Source: UBA2334 sp049653005 (GTDB lineage Bacteria; Pseudomonadota; Gammaproteobacteria; Burkholderiales; Burkholderiaceae_C). From it: 16,550 nt of DNA. The position numbers were made by a program, and so were the translations under genes. Within the stretch, counting starts at the first letter, position 1. Each line of letters starts with the position of its first letter. Where the stretch lies: positions 1 to 16,550 of the forward strand of contig JBASFL010000069.1 in NCBI GenBank assembly GCA_049653005.1, read 5' to 3'. Below are positions 5,429 to 12,799 of this stretch, one piece after another. Under the pieces are notes generated by a model. That model was given only the letters and a program-made list of their open reading frames with translations. It was not told where the DNA came from and did not search any database.

Positions 5429-6601
5429 ATGAAGACCCAGGTTTGCATCATCGGCGGAGGCCCTTCTGGCCTGTTGCTTTCCCAGCTTTTGCACCTAAAA
5501 GGTATCGACACCATCGTGCTGGAGCGCCAGAGCCGCGAATACGTGCTCAGCCGCATCCGCGCCGGTGTGCTGGAGCACGGCTTTGCCAAACTGATGCGCG
5601 AGGCCCAGTGCGGCGAGCGCATGGACCGCGAAGGTGAAATCCACGACGGCTTTCTGATCGCCCACGACGGCCAGCTGGACCGCGTGGATCTGCACAAACA
5701 CAGCGGCGGCAGCTCAGTGGTGGTGTACGGCCAGACCGAACTCACCCGCGACCTGTACGAAGCCCGCGACCGCATGAAAGGCGTGGTGATTCACAACGCC
5801 GAGGACGTGAAGCCCCACGACCTGACCAGCGCCACCCCTTATGTCACCTACCGCAACGGCGACGATGTGGTGCGCATCGACTGCGACTTTGTCATCGGGG
5901 CCGATGGTTTCCACGGCGTCAGCCGCAAGTCCATTCCCGCCAACGTGCTGAAGGAATACGAAAAGGTTTACCCGTTCGGCTGGCTGGGCGTGTTGTCGCG
6001 CACCAAACCCGTGTCGCCCGAATTGGTGTACGCCAAACACGAGCGCGGGTTTGCGCTGTGTTCCTTGCGCTCGCAAGTGCTGAGCCGCTACTACATCCAG
6101 GTCCCACTGAGCGACAGCGTGGAAGATTGGTCCGACGAGGCCTTCTGGGACGAACTCAAACGACGCCTGCCCGCCGACATTGCCGAGAAGCTGGTGACCG
6201 GCCCGTCCATTGAAAAGTCGATTGCGCCGCTGCGCTCGTTCGTGGCCGAGCCCATGCGTTACGGCAACCTGTTCCTGGCGGGTGACGCGGCCCACATCGT
6301 GCCGCCCACGGGTGCGCGGGGCCTCAACAGCGCGGCGTCTGACATTTACTACCTGTACCACGCCATGGTGGCCCACTACCAGCAAGGCGACAGCAGCGGC
6401 CTGGACAACTACTCTGCCAAAGCACTGGCCCGTGTGTGGAAAGCCCAGCGTTTTTCGTGGTGGATGACCACCATGCTGCACACCTTCCCCGAGGGCATTG
6501 CTTACGACCAGAAGTTGCAGCAAACCGATCTGGACTACTTGTTTTCTTCCGAGGTGGCACAGCAATCGCTGGCTGAAAACTACGTGGGCTTGCCGTTCTG
6601 A
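5429..6601 (+). CDS. pobA: 4-hydroxybenzoate 3-monooxygenase
   Basis: A 390-residue flavoprotein that hydroxylates 4-hydroxybenzoate to protocatechuate with NADPH and O2, feeding the beta-ketoadipate or meta-cleavage routes. The FAD-binding GGGPSG is at residues 9-14, the DG motif is CDFVIGADGFHG, and the GD motif is GNLFLAGDAAHIVPPTGARG. Residues match Pseudomonas fluorescens PHBH numbering exactly: Arg44, Glu49, His72, Tyr201, Ser212, Arg214, Arg220, Pro293, Asn300 and Tyr385 (flavin and substrate contacts), and Arg33, Gln34, Tyr38, Arg42, His162, Arg166 and Arg269 (NADPH side). Position 297, Lys in the Pseudomonas enzyme, is Arg. ATG 5429 follows GGAG; the frame is open back to 5114 but that is antisense to pobR. 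No protocatechuate-pathway gene is adjacent in the window. Confidence 0.97.
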   Translation: MKTQVCIIGGGPSGLLLSQLLHLKGIDTIVLERQSREYVLSRIRAGVLEHGFAKLMREAQCGERMDREGEIHDGFLIAHDGQLDRVDLHKHSGGSSVVVYGQTELTRDLYEARDRMKGVVIHNAEDVKPHDLTSATPYVTYRNGDDVVRIDCDFVIGADGFHGVSRKSIPANVLKEYEKVYPFGWLGVLSRTKPVSPELVYAKHERGFALCSLRSQVLSRYYIQVPLSDSVEDWSDEAFWDELKRRLPADIAEKLVTGPSIEKSIAPLRSFVAEPMRYGNLFLAGDAAHIVPPTGARGLNSAASDIYYLYHAMVAHYQQGDSSGLDNYSAKALARVWKAQRFSWWMTTMLHTFPEGIAYDQKLQQTDLDYLFSSEVAQQSLAENYVGLPF

Positions 6602-6634
6602 GGCCCTTTTCCTTGCCCTTCACCGGGCCGTTCA

Positions 6635-6653
6635 CTGGGCCCGTCAGGCCCAG
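6635..6653. other. Hairpin at the convergent ends of pobA and the response regulator
   Basis: CTGGGCC (6635-6641) and GGCCCAG (6647-6653) form a 7-bp stem with a 5-base loop, CGTCA, that contains the stop codon of the minus-strand response regulator (6644-6646). Neither strand has a following T-run, so it is not a classic terminator. It may still slow polymerases between the convergent genes. Confidence 0.4.
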
Positions 6654-7375
6654 GTGACGCTGGCGGTGAACATATAGCCAGCCCCGTACACGGTTTTGAT
6701 GATGCGCGGGTGTTGTGCATCCGCCTCGATCTTGCGGCGGATGCGCGAGATGCGGACGTCAATGCTCCTGTCCAACGGCGACAGGTCGCGCTGGCCCATC
6801 AGTTGCTCCCGCGTCAGTATCTGGTGCGGGCGCTCCACGAATTCGCGCAGCACCTGCGTTTCGGCCGTGCCCAGCAAATGCGCTTCACCGTTGGGAGCGG
6901 TCAGCGTGTTGGCGGCGCAGTCCAGCGTCCAGCCCAAAAACGTGGCGTAACGCCGTGTGCGTGGGGCTTGGTCGCGCCCCGCCACCGACGTGCGCCGCAG
7001 AATGCTGCGCACGCGCGCCACCAGTTCGCGCGGTTCAAAGGGCTTGACCATGTAGTCATCGCTGCCCATTTCCAGCCCCATGACCCGGTCAAAGGGGTGG
7101 CCGCGCCCTGTCAGCACCAGCACGCCGCACAGCCCGTGCTGGCCGATCTGGGCGATCAGGCCCACCCCGTCCATGTCGGGCAGGCCCAGGTCCAGGATGC
7201 ACAGGTCGGGCCGCTCGACCTTCAGCTTGCGCAACACCGACGAGCCGTCGCGGAACCACTCCACCGGGAAATCGAACTCGCCCAGTGCACGCATCACCAC
7301 GCGGGCGACGTCCTCGTCGTCTTCCACCAGGTAAATCAGGTTTCGCGCGGCGGCGTGGGGCGGGGTGTTGGGCAT
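6644..7375 (-). CDS. OmpR/PhoB-family response regulator
   Basis: A 243-residue two-domain regulator. The receiver domain (about residues 11-125) has the acidic pair Glu18/Asp19 in LIYLVEDDEDV, the phosphoacceptor Asp62 in CILDLGLPDMDG, Thr89 in LVLTG and Lys111 in VKPFEP. The C-terminal winged helix (about 142-240) ends with LDRSIDVRISRIRRKIEADA and IIKTVYGAGYMF, diagnostic of OmpR/PhoB DNA-binding domains. The start ATG 7375 precedes the domain by about 11 residues; the frame is open to 7483 but that overlaps the kinase gene. The gene begins 10 bases after the kinase stop, so the two form an operon and very likely a cognate pair. Targets are unknown; the divergent acyl-CoA synthetase/transport operon and pobA are the nearest candidates. 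Confidence 0.92.
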   Translation of the reverse strand: MPNTPPHAAARNLIYLVEDDEDVARVVMRALGEFDFPVEWFRDGSSVLRKLKVERPDLCILDLGLPDMDGVGLIAQIGQHGLCGVLVLTGRGHPFDRVMGLEMGSDDYMVKPFEPRELVARVRSILRRTSVAGRDQAPRTRRYATFLGWTLDCAANTLTAPNGEAHLLGTAETQVLREFVERPHQILTREQLMGQRDLSPLDRSIDVRISRIRRKIEADAQHPRIIKTVYGAGYMFTASVTWA

Positions 7376-7385
7376 GGCGCTCGGG

Positions 7386-9416
7386 TCAGGGGCCTTGGAG
7401 AATATGGCCCAACTGCGCTTTCGTGAACGGTTTTTGGATGAACGGCACCGTGGGCGGTGTTTGGCTGGACGGTGGAAATCCACTCATCAGCACCACCTTG
7501 GGAATGCCGCCCAGTTGACAGGCGTGTTGGGTGACTTGTCCGCCATCCACCTCGCCGGGCATCACAAAGTCGGACAGCACCAGTTCAAGGTTGGGCGTCT
7601 GCGCCAGGATGTCCAGGGCCTCTTGCCCCGTTTCGGCCTCCAGCACGGCGTAACCCAGGTCCAGCAAATGCCGCCGGACCACCTGGCGAACCCCCGCATC
7701 GTCGTCCACCAGCAAGGCCAGGCCGCTGTGGGCGGTGTCTGCCTCGGTTTCGTCACAGGCCAGGGTGGGGTGGTCCGGCACGGTGGTGGTGCCATCGGTG
7801 GCCAGGGGGAGCCACAGGGTGACCCGCGTGCCCACACCGGGTTCGCTGTGGATGTCCACCGCGCCGCCCGACTGGCGGGCAAAGCCATACACCATGGACA
7901 TGCCCAGGCCAGAGCCCTTGCCTGCGCGTTTTGTGGTGAAAAATGGCTCGAACACGCGTTGCAGGGTCACCGCGTCCATGCCGCAGCCATCGTCCTGGAT
8001 TGACACACACGCAAACACGCCGGGTGACAGGTGCAGGCGTTCGGCGTCATCGGCTGCCAAGGTGTGCACCCCTGTGGCCACGGTGATGCGGCCCCGGGAT
8101 TCGGTGGCATCGCGGGCGTTCAGGATGAGGTTGAGCACCGCATTCTGGAGCTGGTGCGCGTCCAGTCGGCACTGCGCGGCGGCCGTGTCCAGGTCAAACG
8201 ACAGGCTCAAGGTGTCGGGCAGGGTGTGCCGCACCAGCTTGTCTATTTCGCCCACGCAGGTGTCCAAGTCCACCACCGCCGTGTGCATGGGGTGTTGCCG
8301 CGAGAAAGACAGCAGCCCCTTGATCAGGTCAGACCCCCGGCGGGCCGCCTCGATAGCGGGCACGATGTATTCGTCCACATGGCGGTGCACGCCGGGTTGT
8401 TCACGCAGGGCCGACAGGTTGCCCAGCACCACGGTCAGGATGTTGTTGAAGTCGTGCGACAGGCCGCTGGTCAGTTGGCCCAGCGCCTCCATTTTTTGCG
8501 CCTGCACCAGCATGTCGTGCGAACGCCGCTCCTGGGTGATATCAAACGTCAGCTCAAAGCAGCCGATCACCCGGCCCCCGTCGGCCACCTCGGGAATCAG
8601 CGACGTGCGTGCCAACCGCCGCACCCCGCCCAGCGTGGTCAGTTCATATTCAAACGTCACCGCTTCGCCGCGCAGCGCCTGGCGGATGTAGGGCTTGATG
8701 AGCGAATACGTGCCCAGCCCCAAAAACTCGCGTGCGCTCACCTGCTCGGGGTGGGCGGGGTCCAGGGCAAACCAGTCCTGGTAGCCACGGTTGATGTAGC
8801 GGTACACCAAGTCCTGGCCAAAGTAGGCCACCAGCGCCGGGATCGAGTCGGTGATGAGCCGCATTTGTGCCTCGCTGCGTTCCAGCGAGTTGGCAAATTG
8901 CCGGTTCAGCCGCAGGGCCTCGCGCAGCTGGCCGTTGGTGGCCAGCAGTTCGGCGGTGCGCTCGGCCACGCGCGATTCCAGCAGGGCGTTTTGTTCGCGG
9001 ATCAGTTGCTCGGCCTGCCGTTGCTGGGTCACGTCCGAATACAAGGTCACAAACCCGTGACCGGGCACTGGCACGCCCCGCACCCGCAGCACCGTGCCGT
9101 TGGGGCGGGTGCGCTCGATGTCGTGTGTTCTGAAGGCCTTGGCCGCTTCCACCCGCTCGCGCACCTGGGCCTCGATGTCGCCCTCGCCGTATTCGCCGCG
9201 TTCGGCGTTGTAGCGCATGAAGTCTTCAAAGGGGGTGCCCTCCCGGCCCAGTTCCGGGGGAAAACCCAGCAGGCGAAGAAAGGTTTGGTTCCACGCCACC
9301 AGGCGCAGTTTTTCGTCGATCAGGGTGAAGCCCTGGTCAATCAAATCCAGTGCCGCTTGCAGCGAACCTTGGCGCCTGCAATCGGCTTGATTTGCCTGTG
9401 GGGCCGTGCTTGTCAC
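7386..9416 (-). CDS. PAS-domain hybrid histidine kinase (HisKA-HATPase-REC)
   Basis: A 676-residue sensor kinase. In order: a PAS-like domain at about 20-132 (LIDQGFTLIDEKLRLVAWNQ), a coiled coil at about 135-180, a second PAS at about 184-297 (SIPALVAYFGQDLVYRYINR), HisKA with phosphoacceptor His321 in LTSGLSHDFNNILT, and an ATPase domain with N-box NAVLNLILNARDA (425-437), G1 DDGCGM (475-480), F-box FEPFFTTK and G2 GKGSGLGM. A C-terminal receiver (about 566-676) has Asp571-573, phosphoacceptor Asp616 and Lys662. There are no transmembrane segments, so it senses a cytoplasmic signal through the PAS domains. The start is GTG 9416, with AGGAG 5 bases upstream. No Hpt domain is present. It heads a two-gene operon with the response regulator and is divergent from the CoA-ligase/transport operon. 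Confidence 0.93.
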   Translation of the reverse strand: MTSTAPQANQADCRRQGSLQAALDLIDQGFTLIDEKLRLVAWNQTFLRLLGFPPELGREGTPFEDFMRYNAERGEYGEGDIEAQVRERVEAAKAFRTHDIERTRPNGTVLRVRGVPVPGHGFVTLYSDVTQQRQAEQLIREQNALLESRVAERTAELLATNGQLREALRLNRQFANSLERSEAQMRLITDSIPALVAYFGQDLVYRYINRGYQDWFALDPAHPEQVSAREFLGLGTYSLIKPYIRQALRGEAVTFEYELTTLGGVRRLARTSLIPEVADGGRVIGCFELTFDITQERRSHDMLVQAQKMEALGQLTSGLSHDFNNILTVVLGNLSALREQPGVHRHVDEYIVPAIEAARRGSDLIKGLLSFSRQHPMHTAVVDLDTCVGEIDKLVRHTLPDTLSLSFDLDTAAAQCRLDAHQLQNAVLNLILNARDATESRGRITVATGVHTLAADDAERLHLSPGVFACVSIQDDGCGMDAVTLQRVFEPFFTTKRAGKGSGLGMSMVYGFARQSGGAVDIHSEPGVGTRVTLWLPLATDGTTTVPDHPTLACDETEADTAHSGLALLVDDDAGVRQVVRRHLLDLGYAVLEAETGQEALDILAQTPNLELVLSDFVMPGEVDGGQVTQHACQLGGIPKVVLMSGFPPSSQTPPTVPFIQKPFTKAQLGHILQGP

Positions 9417-9573
9417 GTTGTCTCCTGGCGGTCAACCACAACCGAGTGAACCGATTCTAGGACCGGGGTTTGGCCCCGCTCCCGCTTGCAAACATTCGTC
9501 ACATTTCGCGCGGATTGCTGAAAACATGCTCTTGGATGATGCGCCCCACACACCGGCACACACGGAGACACGC
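9417..9573. promoter_or_regulatory. Divergent control region, kinase versus CoA-ligase operon
   Basis: This 157-base gap must carry the promoters of both operons. AACCGA occurs twice with a 9-base period (9440-9445 and 9449-9454), after a related AACCA at 9434-9438, and a small hairpin, CGGGG/CCCCG, spans 9464-9478. No clear -35/-10 pair was recognised. The repeats could be response-regulator half-sites, since OmpR-type regulators bind direct repeats, though the spacing is a little short of one helical turn. Confidence 0.4.
9422..9426 (-). promoter_or_regulatory. Ribosome-binding site supporting the kinase GTG start
   Basis: The minus strand reads AGGAG 5 bases before GTG 9416. No ATG is available in the early part of the frame, so this site decides the start. 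Confidence 0.75.
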
Positions 9574-11217
9574 ATGGATCGCATCAATCCCTACACACAG
9601 GGGCTGGACAAAAACGCCGCCAATTTTGTGGCCCTGTCGCCGCTCAGCTTCATCGAGCGCACCGCCCGCATTCACCCCCAGCACACCGCCGTGGTCTACG
9701 GCGAACGCCGCCAAACCTGGGGTGACACCTACCGCCGTTGCCGCCAACTGGCCTCTGCCCTGTCCAAGCGCGGCGTGGGCGTGGGCGACACCGTGGCGGT
9801 GATGCTGCCCAATGTGCCCGCCATGCTGGAAGCGCACTTTGGTGTGCCCATGGCCGGTGCCGTGCTCAACACGCTCAACACCCGGCTGGATGCCGAGGCC
9901 ATTGCCTTCATGCTGCGCCACGGCGAAGCCAAGGTGCTGCTGACCGACCGCGAGTTTTCCAAAGTGGTGAGCCAAGCCCTGGCCATGCTGGGCGCCGACG
10001 CGCCGCTGGTCATTGAGGTGGAAGACGACGAAGCCCCCGCTGGCGAGCACCTGGGCCAGCTCAGCTACGAAGCCTTGCTGACCGAAGGCGATGCCAGCTT
10101 CCAGTGGCACCGCCCGGCCGACGAGTGGGACGCCATTGCCCTGAACTACACCAGCGGCACCACCGGCAACCCCAAGGGTGTGGTGACGCACCACCGGGGC
10201 GCGTACCTGAACGCGGCCAGCAACGTCATTTCGTGGCAACTGCCCCACCACGCCACCTACCTGTGGACATTGCCCATGTTCCACTGCAACGGCTGGTGCT
10301 TCCCCTGGACCATGGCGCTGATTGCCGGCACCAGCGTGTGCCTGCGCCGCGTGGACCCGGCGCTGATTTACCCGCTGATCCGCCAGCACCACATCACCCA
10401 CATGTGCGGCGCGCCCATCGTGTACAGCATGCTCATCAACGCACCGGCCGATTTGCGGGCGGGCATTGAGCACACCGTGCAGGGCCTGATTGCCGGTGCT
10501 GCGCCACCGGCCGCCGTGATTGAAGGCTGCGAAGCCGCCGGCATTGAGCTGACCCACGTGTACGGCCTGACCGAGGTGTATGGCCCCGCCGCCGTGTGCG
10601 CCAAACAGGCCAGCTGGGCCGCGCTGTCGATCGAAGAGCGGGCCACGCTCAACGGCCGTCAGGGCGTGCCTTACCCGCTGCAAGAAGACGTGACCGTGCT
10701 GGACCCTGTCACCCTGCAACCCGTGCCCGCCGACGGCGAAACCATGGGCGAAATTTTCTTCCGGGGGAACGTGGTGATGAAGGGCTACCTGAAGAACCCC
10801 GCCGCCACCGAAGAGGCCTTTGCGGGCGGCTGGTTCCACACCGGCGACCTGGCCGTGCTGTACCCCGACGGCTACGTGAAGATCAAAGACCGCAGCAAAG
10901 ACATCATCATTTCCGGCGGCGAAAACATCAGCTCCATCGAGGTGGAAGACACCCTGTGCCGCCACCCCGCCGTGATGCTGGCCGCCGTGGTGGCCCAGCC
11001 CGACGAGAAGTGGGGCGAGGTGCCCTGCGCCTTTGTGGAACTGAAGCCCGGCGCCACGGCCACCGAGACCGACATCATCGCCTTCTGCCGCGAACACCTG
11101 GCCCGTTTCAAGGTGCCCAAGCGTGTGGTGTTTGTGGGCTTGCCCAAAACCTCCACCGGCAAGATTCAGAAGTTTGTGTTGCGCGACCAGGTCAAGTCGG
11201 CCTCGGCCATCGAGTAA
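9574..11217 (+). CDS. Acyl-CoA synthetase, AMP-forming
   Basis: A 547-residue member of the adenylate-forming ligase family that activates a carboxylic acid to its CoA thioester with ATP. The P-loop-like motif YTSGTTGNPKG lies at residues 192-202, the YGLTEVYGP motif is in the middle, WFHTGDLAV is at 420-428, the hinge region KIKDRSKDIIISGGENIS follows, and the catalytic Lys530 sits in KTSTGKIQK. ATG 9574 follows GGAG. An earlier in-frame ATG at 9526 is possible but not favoured. The protein is soluble and its size fits medium-chain or aromatic acyl-CoA synthetases; the substrate cannot be read from sequence. It is the first gene of the operon and livG starts 19 bases after its stop, which suggests that the imported compound is a free acid activated on entry. 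Confidence 0.93.
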   Translation: MDRINPYTQGLDKNAANFVALSPLSFIERTARIHPQHTAVVYGERRQTWGDTYRRCRQLASALSKRGVGVGDTVAVMLPNVPAMLEAHFGVPMAGAVLNTLNTRLDAEAIAFMLRHGEAKVLLTDREFSKVVSQALAMLGADAPLVIEVEDDEAPAGEHLGQLSYEALLTEGDASFQWHRPADEWDAIALNYTSGTTGNPKGVVTHHRGAYLNAASNVISWQLPHHATYLWTLPMFHCNGWCFPWTMALIAGTSVCLRRVDPALIYPLIRQHHITHMCGAPIVYSMLINAPADLRAGIEHTVQGLIAGAAPPAAVIEGCEAAGIELTHVYGLTEVYGPAAVCAKQASWAALSIEERATLNGRQGVPYPLQEDVTVLDPVTLQPVPADGETMGEIFFRGNVVMKGYLKNPAATEEAFAGGWFHTGDLAVLYPDGYVKIKDRSKDIIISGGENISSIEVEDTLCRHPAVMLAAVVAQPDEKWGEVPCAFVELKPGATATETDIIAFCREHLARFKVPKRVVFVGLPKTSTGKIQKFVLRDQVKSASAIE

Positions 11218-11236
11218 CCGCCCCCAGGAACCACCC

Positions 11237-11989
11237 ATGTCTCAAGATTTGATTCTGGAAACCCGGGGGCTCTCGAAAGAGTTCCTGGGCTTCAACGCCG
11301 TGTCCGACGTGAACCTGAAGGTCAAGCGCGGCACCATCCACGCCCTCATTGGCCCCAACGGCGCGGGCAAAACCACGGTGTTCAACCTGCTGACCAAATT
11401 CCACCCGCCCACCGCCGGGCAGATTCTGTTCAACGGCGCCGACATCACCCGCGACAACCAGGTGCAGGTGGCGCGGCGCGGCATGATCCGCTCGTTCCAG
11501 ATTTCGGCCACCTTCAGCCACCTGACCGTGATGGAAAACGTGCGCGTGGCGCTGCAACGCACCCGTGCCGATTCGTTCAACTTCTGGTCGTCCGAACGCA
11601 AGCTGAACGTGCTGAACGACCGCGCCATGGAACTGCTGACCGAGGTGGACCTGGCCAGCTTTGCCGACACCGTGACCGTGGAAATGCCCTACGGCCGCAA
11701 ACGCGCCCTGGAAATTGCCACCACCCTGGCGCTGAACCCCGACCTGATGCTGCTGGACGAACCCACCCAGGGCATGGGCCACGAAGACGTGGGCCGGGTG
11801 GTGGAACTCATCAAAAAAGTGTCGGCCAACCGCACCATCCTGATGGTGGAGCACAACCTGTCGGTGGTGGAAAGCCTGTGCCACACCATCACCGTGCTGC
11901 AACGCGGCGCGGTGTTGGCCGAAGGGAATTACGCCACGGTGTCGCAAGACCCCCGTGTGCTGGAAGCGTACGTGGGAGTCGAAGCATGA
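11237..11989 (+). CDS. livG: ABC transporter ATPase, LivG type
   Basis: A 250-residue ATP-binding subunit of a branched-chain amino acid-type (HAAT family) importer. Walker A is GPNGAGKTT (residues 39-47, Lys45), the Q-loop lies in SFQISATFSHLTVMENV, the signature is the LivG-style MPYGRKRALEIA (150-161) in place of LSGGQ, Walker B is LMLLDEPTQGM (Asp174, Glu175) and the switch His206 is in VEHNL. ATG 11237 follows AGGA; the frame is open upstream to 11123 but that lies within the CoA-ligase gene. Its stop overlaps the livF start (ATGA at 11986-11989), so the two ATPases are translationally coupled and would form a heterodimer on the LivHM membrane subunits. Confidence 0.95.
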   Translation: MSQDLILETRGLSKEFLGFNAVSDVNLKVKRGTIHALIGPNGAGKTTVFNLLTKFHPPTAGQILFNGADITRDNQVQVARRGMIRSFQISATFSHLTVMENVRVALQRTRADSFNFWSSERKLNVLNDRAMELLTEVDLASFADTVTVEMPYGRKRALEIATTLALNPDLMLLDEPTQGMGHEDVGRVVELIKKVSANRTILMVEHNLSVVESLCHTITVLQRGAVLAEGNYATVSQDPRVLEAYVGVEA

Positions 11990-12708
11990 GCAGCGCATTC
12001 AAACCCAGCGGCGAAATGCTGCGCGTGACCGACCTGCACGCGTTCTACGGCGAGTCGCACATCCTGCACGGCATCGACCTGCAGGTGAACCGGGGCGAAC
12101 TGGTGACGCTGCTCGGCCGCAACGGCTCGGGCCGCTCGACCACGCTCAAAGCCATTTTGGGCCTGGTGGGCAAACGCACCGGCTCCATCATGTTCAACGG
12201 CAATGAAGTCACCCGCATGCAGCCGCACACCATTGCGCGGCTGGGCATTGGCTACTGCCCTGAAGAGCGCGGCATTTTTGCCGGGCTCTCAACGGAAGAA
12301 AACCTGATGTTGGCCCCCGTCGTGGCCAGCGGCGGCATGACGCTGGACGAGATTTACACCGTCTTCCCCAACCTGCTGGAGCGGCGCAACAGCCCCGGCA
12401 CCCGCCTGTCGGGCGGCGAGCAGCAGATGCTGGCCATGGCGCGCATCCTGCGCACCGGCGCCAAGGTGCTGCTGCTGGACGAGATCACCGAAGGCCTGGC
12501 CCCCGTCATCGTCAAGAAGCTGGGCGAGGTCATCCGCCTGCTGAAAAGCCGGGGCTACACCATCATTTTGGTGGAGCAGAACTTCCGCTTTGCCGCCCCG
12601 CTGGCCGACCGCCACTACGTGCTGGAGCACGGCCATGTGGTCATGACGGTGCAGCAACACGAACTCGAATCCAAAACCGGCGAGCTGCACGACCTGTTGG
12701 GCGTGTGA
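11986..12708 (+). CDS. livF: ABC transporter ATPase, LivF type
   Basis: A 240-residue second ATPase subunit of the importer. The signature LSGGEQQMLAMARIL starts at residue 141, Walker B is VLLLDEITEGLAP (Asp165, Glu166), and the switch region reads VEQNF with Gln instead of His, which is usual for LivF. The Walker A motif reads GRNGSGRSTT: the normally invariant lysine is Arg50. I recall other LivF-like proteins of this subgroup with Arg here, so it may be a subfamily trait rather than a defect, but it bears on which of the two sites hydrolyses ATP. The start overlaps the livG stop by ATGA. A 91-base gap with a hairpin follows before the binding-protein gene. Confidence 0.94.
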   Translation: MSSAFKPSGEMLRVTDLHAFYGESHILHGIDLQVNRGELVTLLGRNGSGRSTTLKAILGLVGKRTGSIMFNGNEVTRMQPHTIARLGIGYCPEERGIFAGLSTEENLMLAPVVASGGMTLDEIYTVFPNLLERRNSPGTRLSGGEQQMLAMARILRTGAKVLLLDEITEGLAPVIVKKLGEVIRLLKSRGYTIILVEQNFRFAAPLADRHYVLEHGHVVMTVQQHELESKTGELHDLLGV

Positions 12709-12732
12709 CCCCTTTTTTTAAGCTTTTTTGCC

Positions 12733-12756
12733 ACCCAGCGCTTGGTGCGCTTGGGT
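12733..12756 (+). other. Hairpin between livF and the binding-protein gene
   Basis: ACCCAGCGC (12733-12741) pairs with GCGCTTGGGT (12747-12756) with one bulged T and a 5-base loop; AAGC/GCTT flanks could extend it. T-runs lie before it (12714-12720 and 12724-12729) and 13 bases after it (12769-12774), not directly behind the stem. It may protect the 5' end of the binding-protein mRNA or partly terminate livF transcripts. Confidence 0.5.
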
Positions 12757-12799
12757 TTGCAGCTTCACTTTTTTCACCCACTGCAACGGAGACACACCC

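Noticed and set aside
5714..6565. 283-codon minus-strand frame opposite pobA
   Set aside because: Shadow of pobA, whose active-site residues are all in place on the plus strand.
8031..9449. 472-codon plus-strand frame opposite the histidine kinase
   Set aside because: It is antisense to a gene with complete kinase motifs. The predicted protein is rich in His, Gln, Arg and Gly with no domain pattern, as expected for the mirror frame of GC-rich coding DNA.
9499..11238. 579-codon minus-strand frame opposite the acyl-CoA synthetase
   Set aside because: Same mirror-frame effect: long but low-complexity (His, Gly, Val, Gln), with no ribosome-binding site or motif, while the plus strand has every ligase motif.
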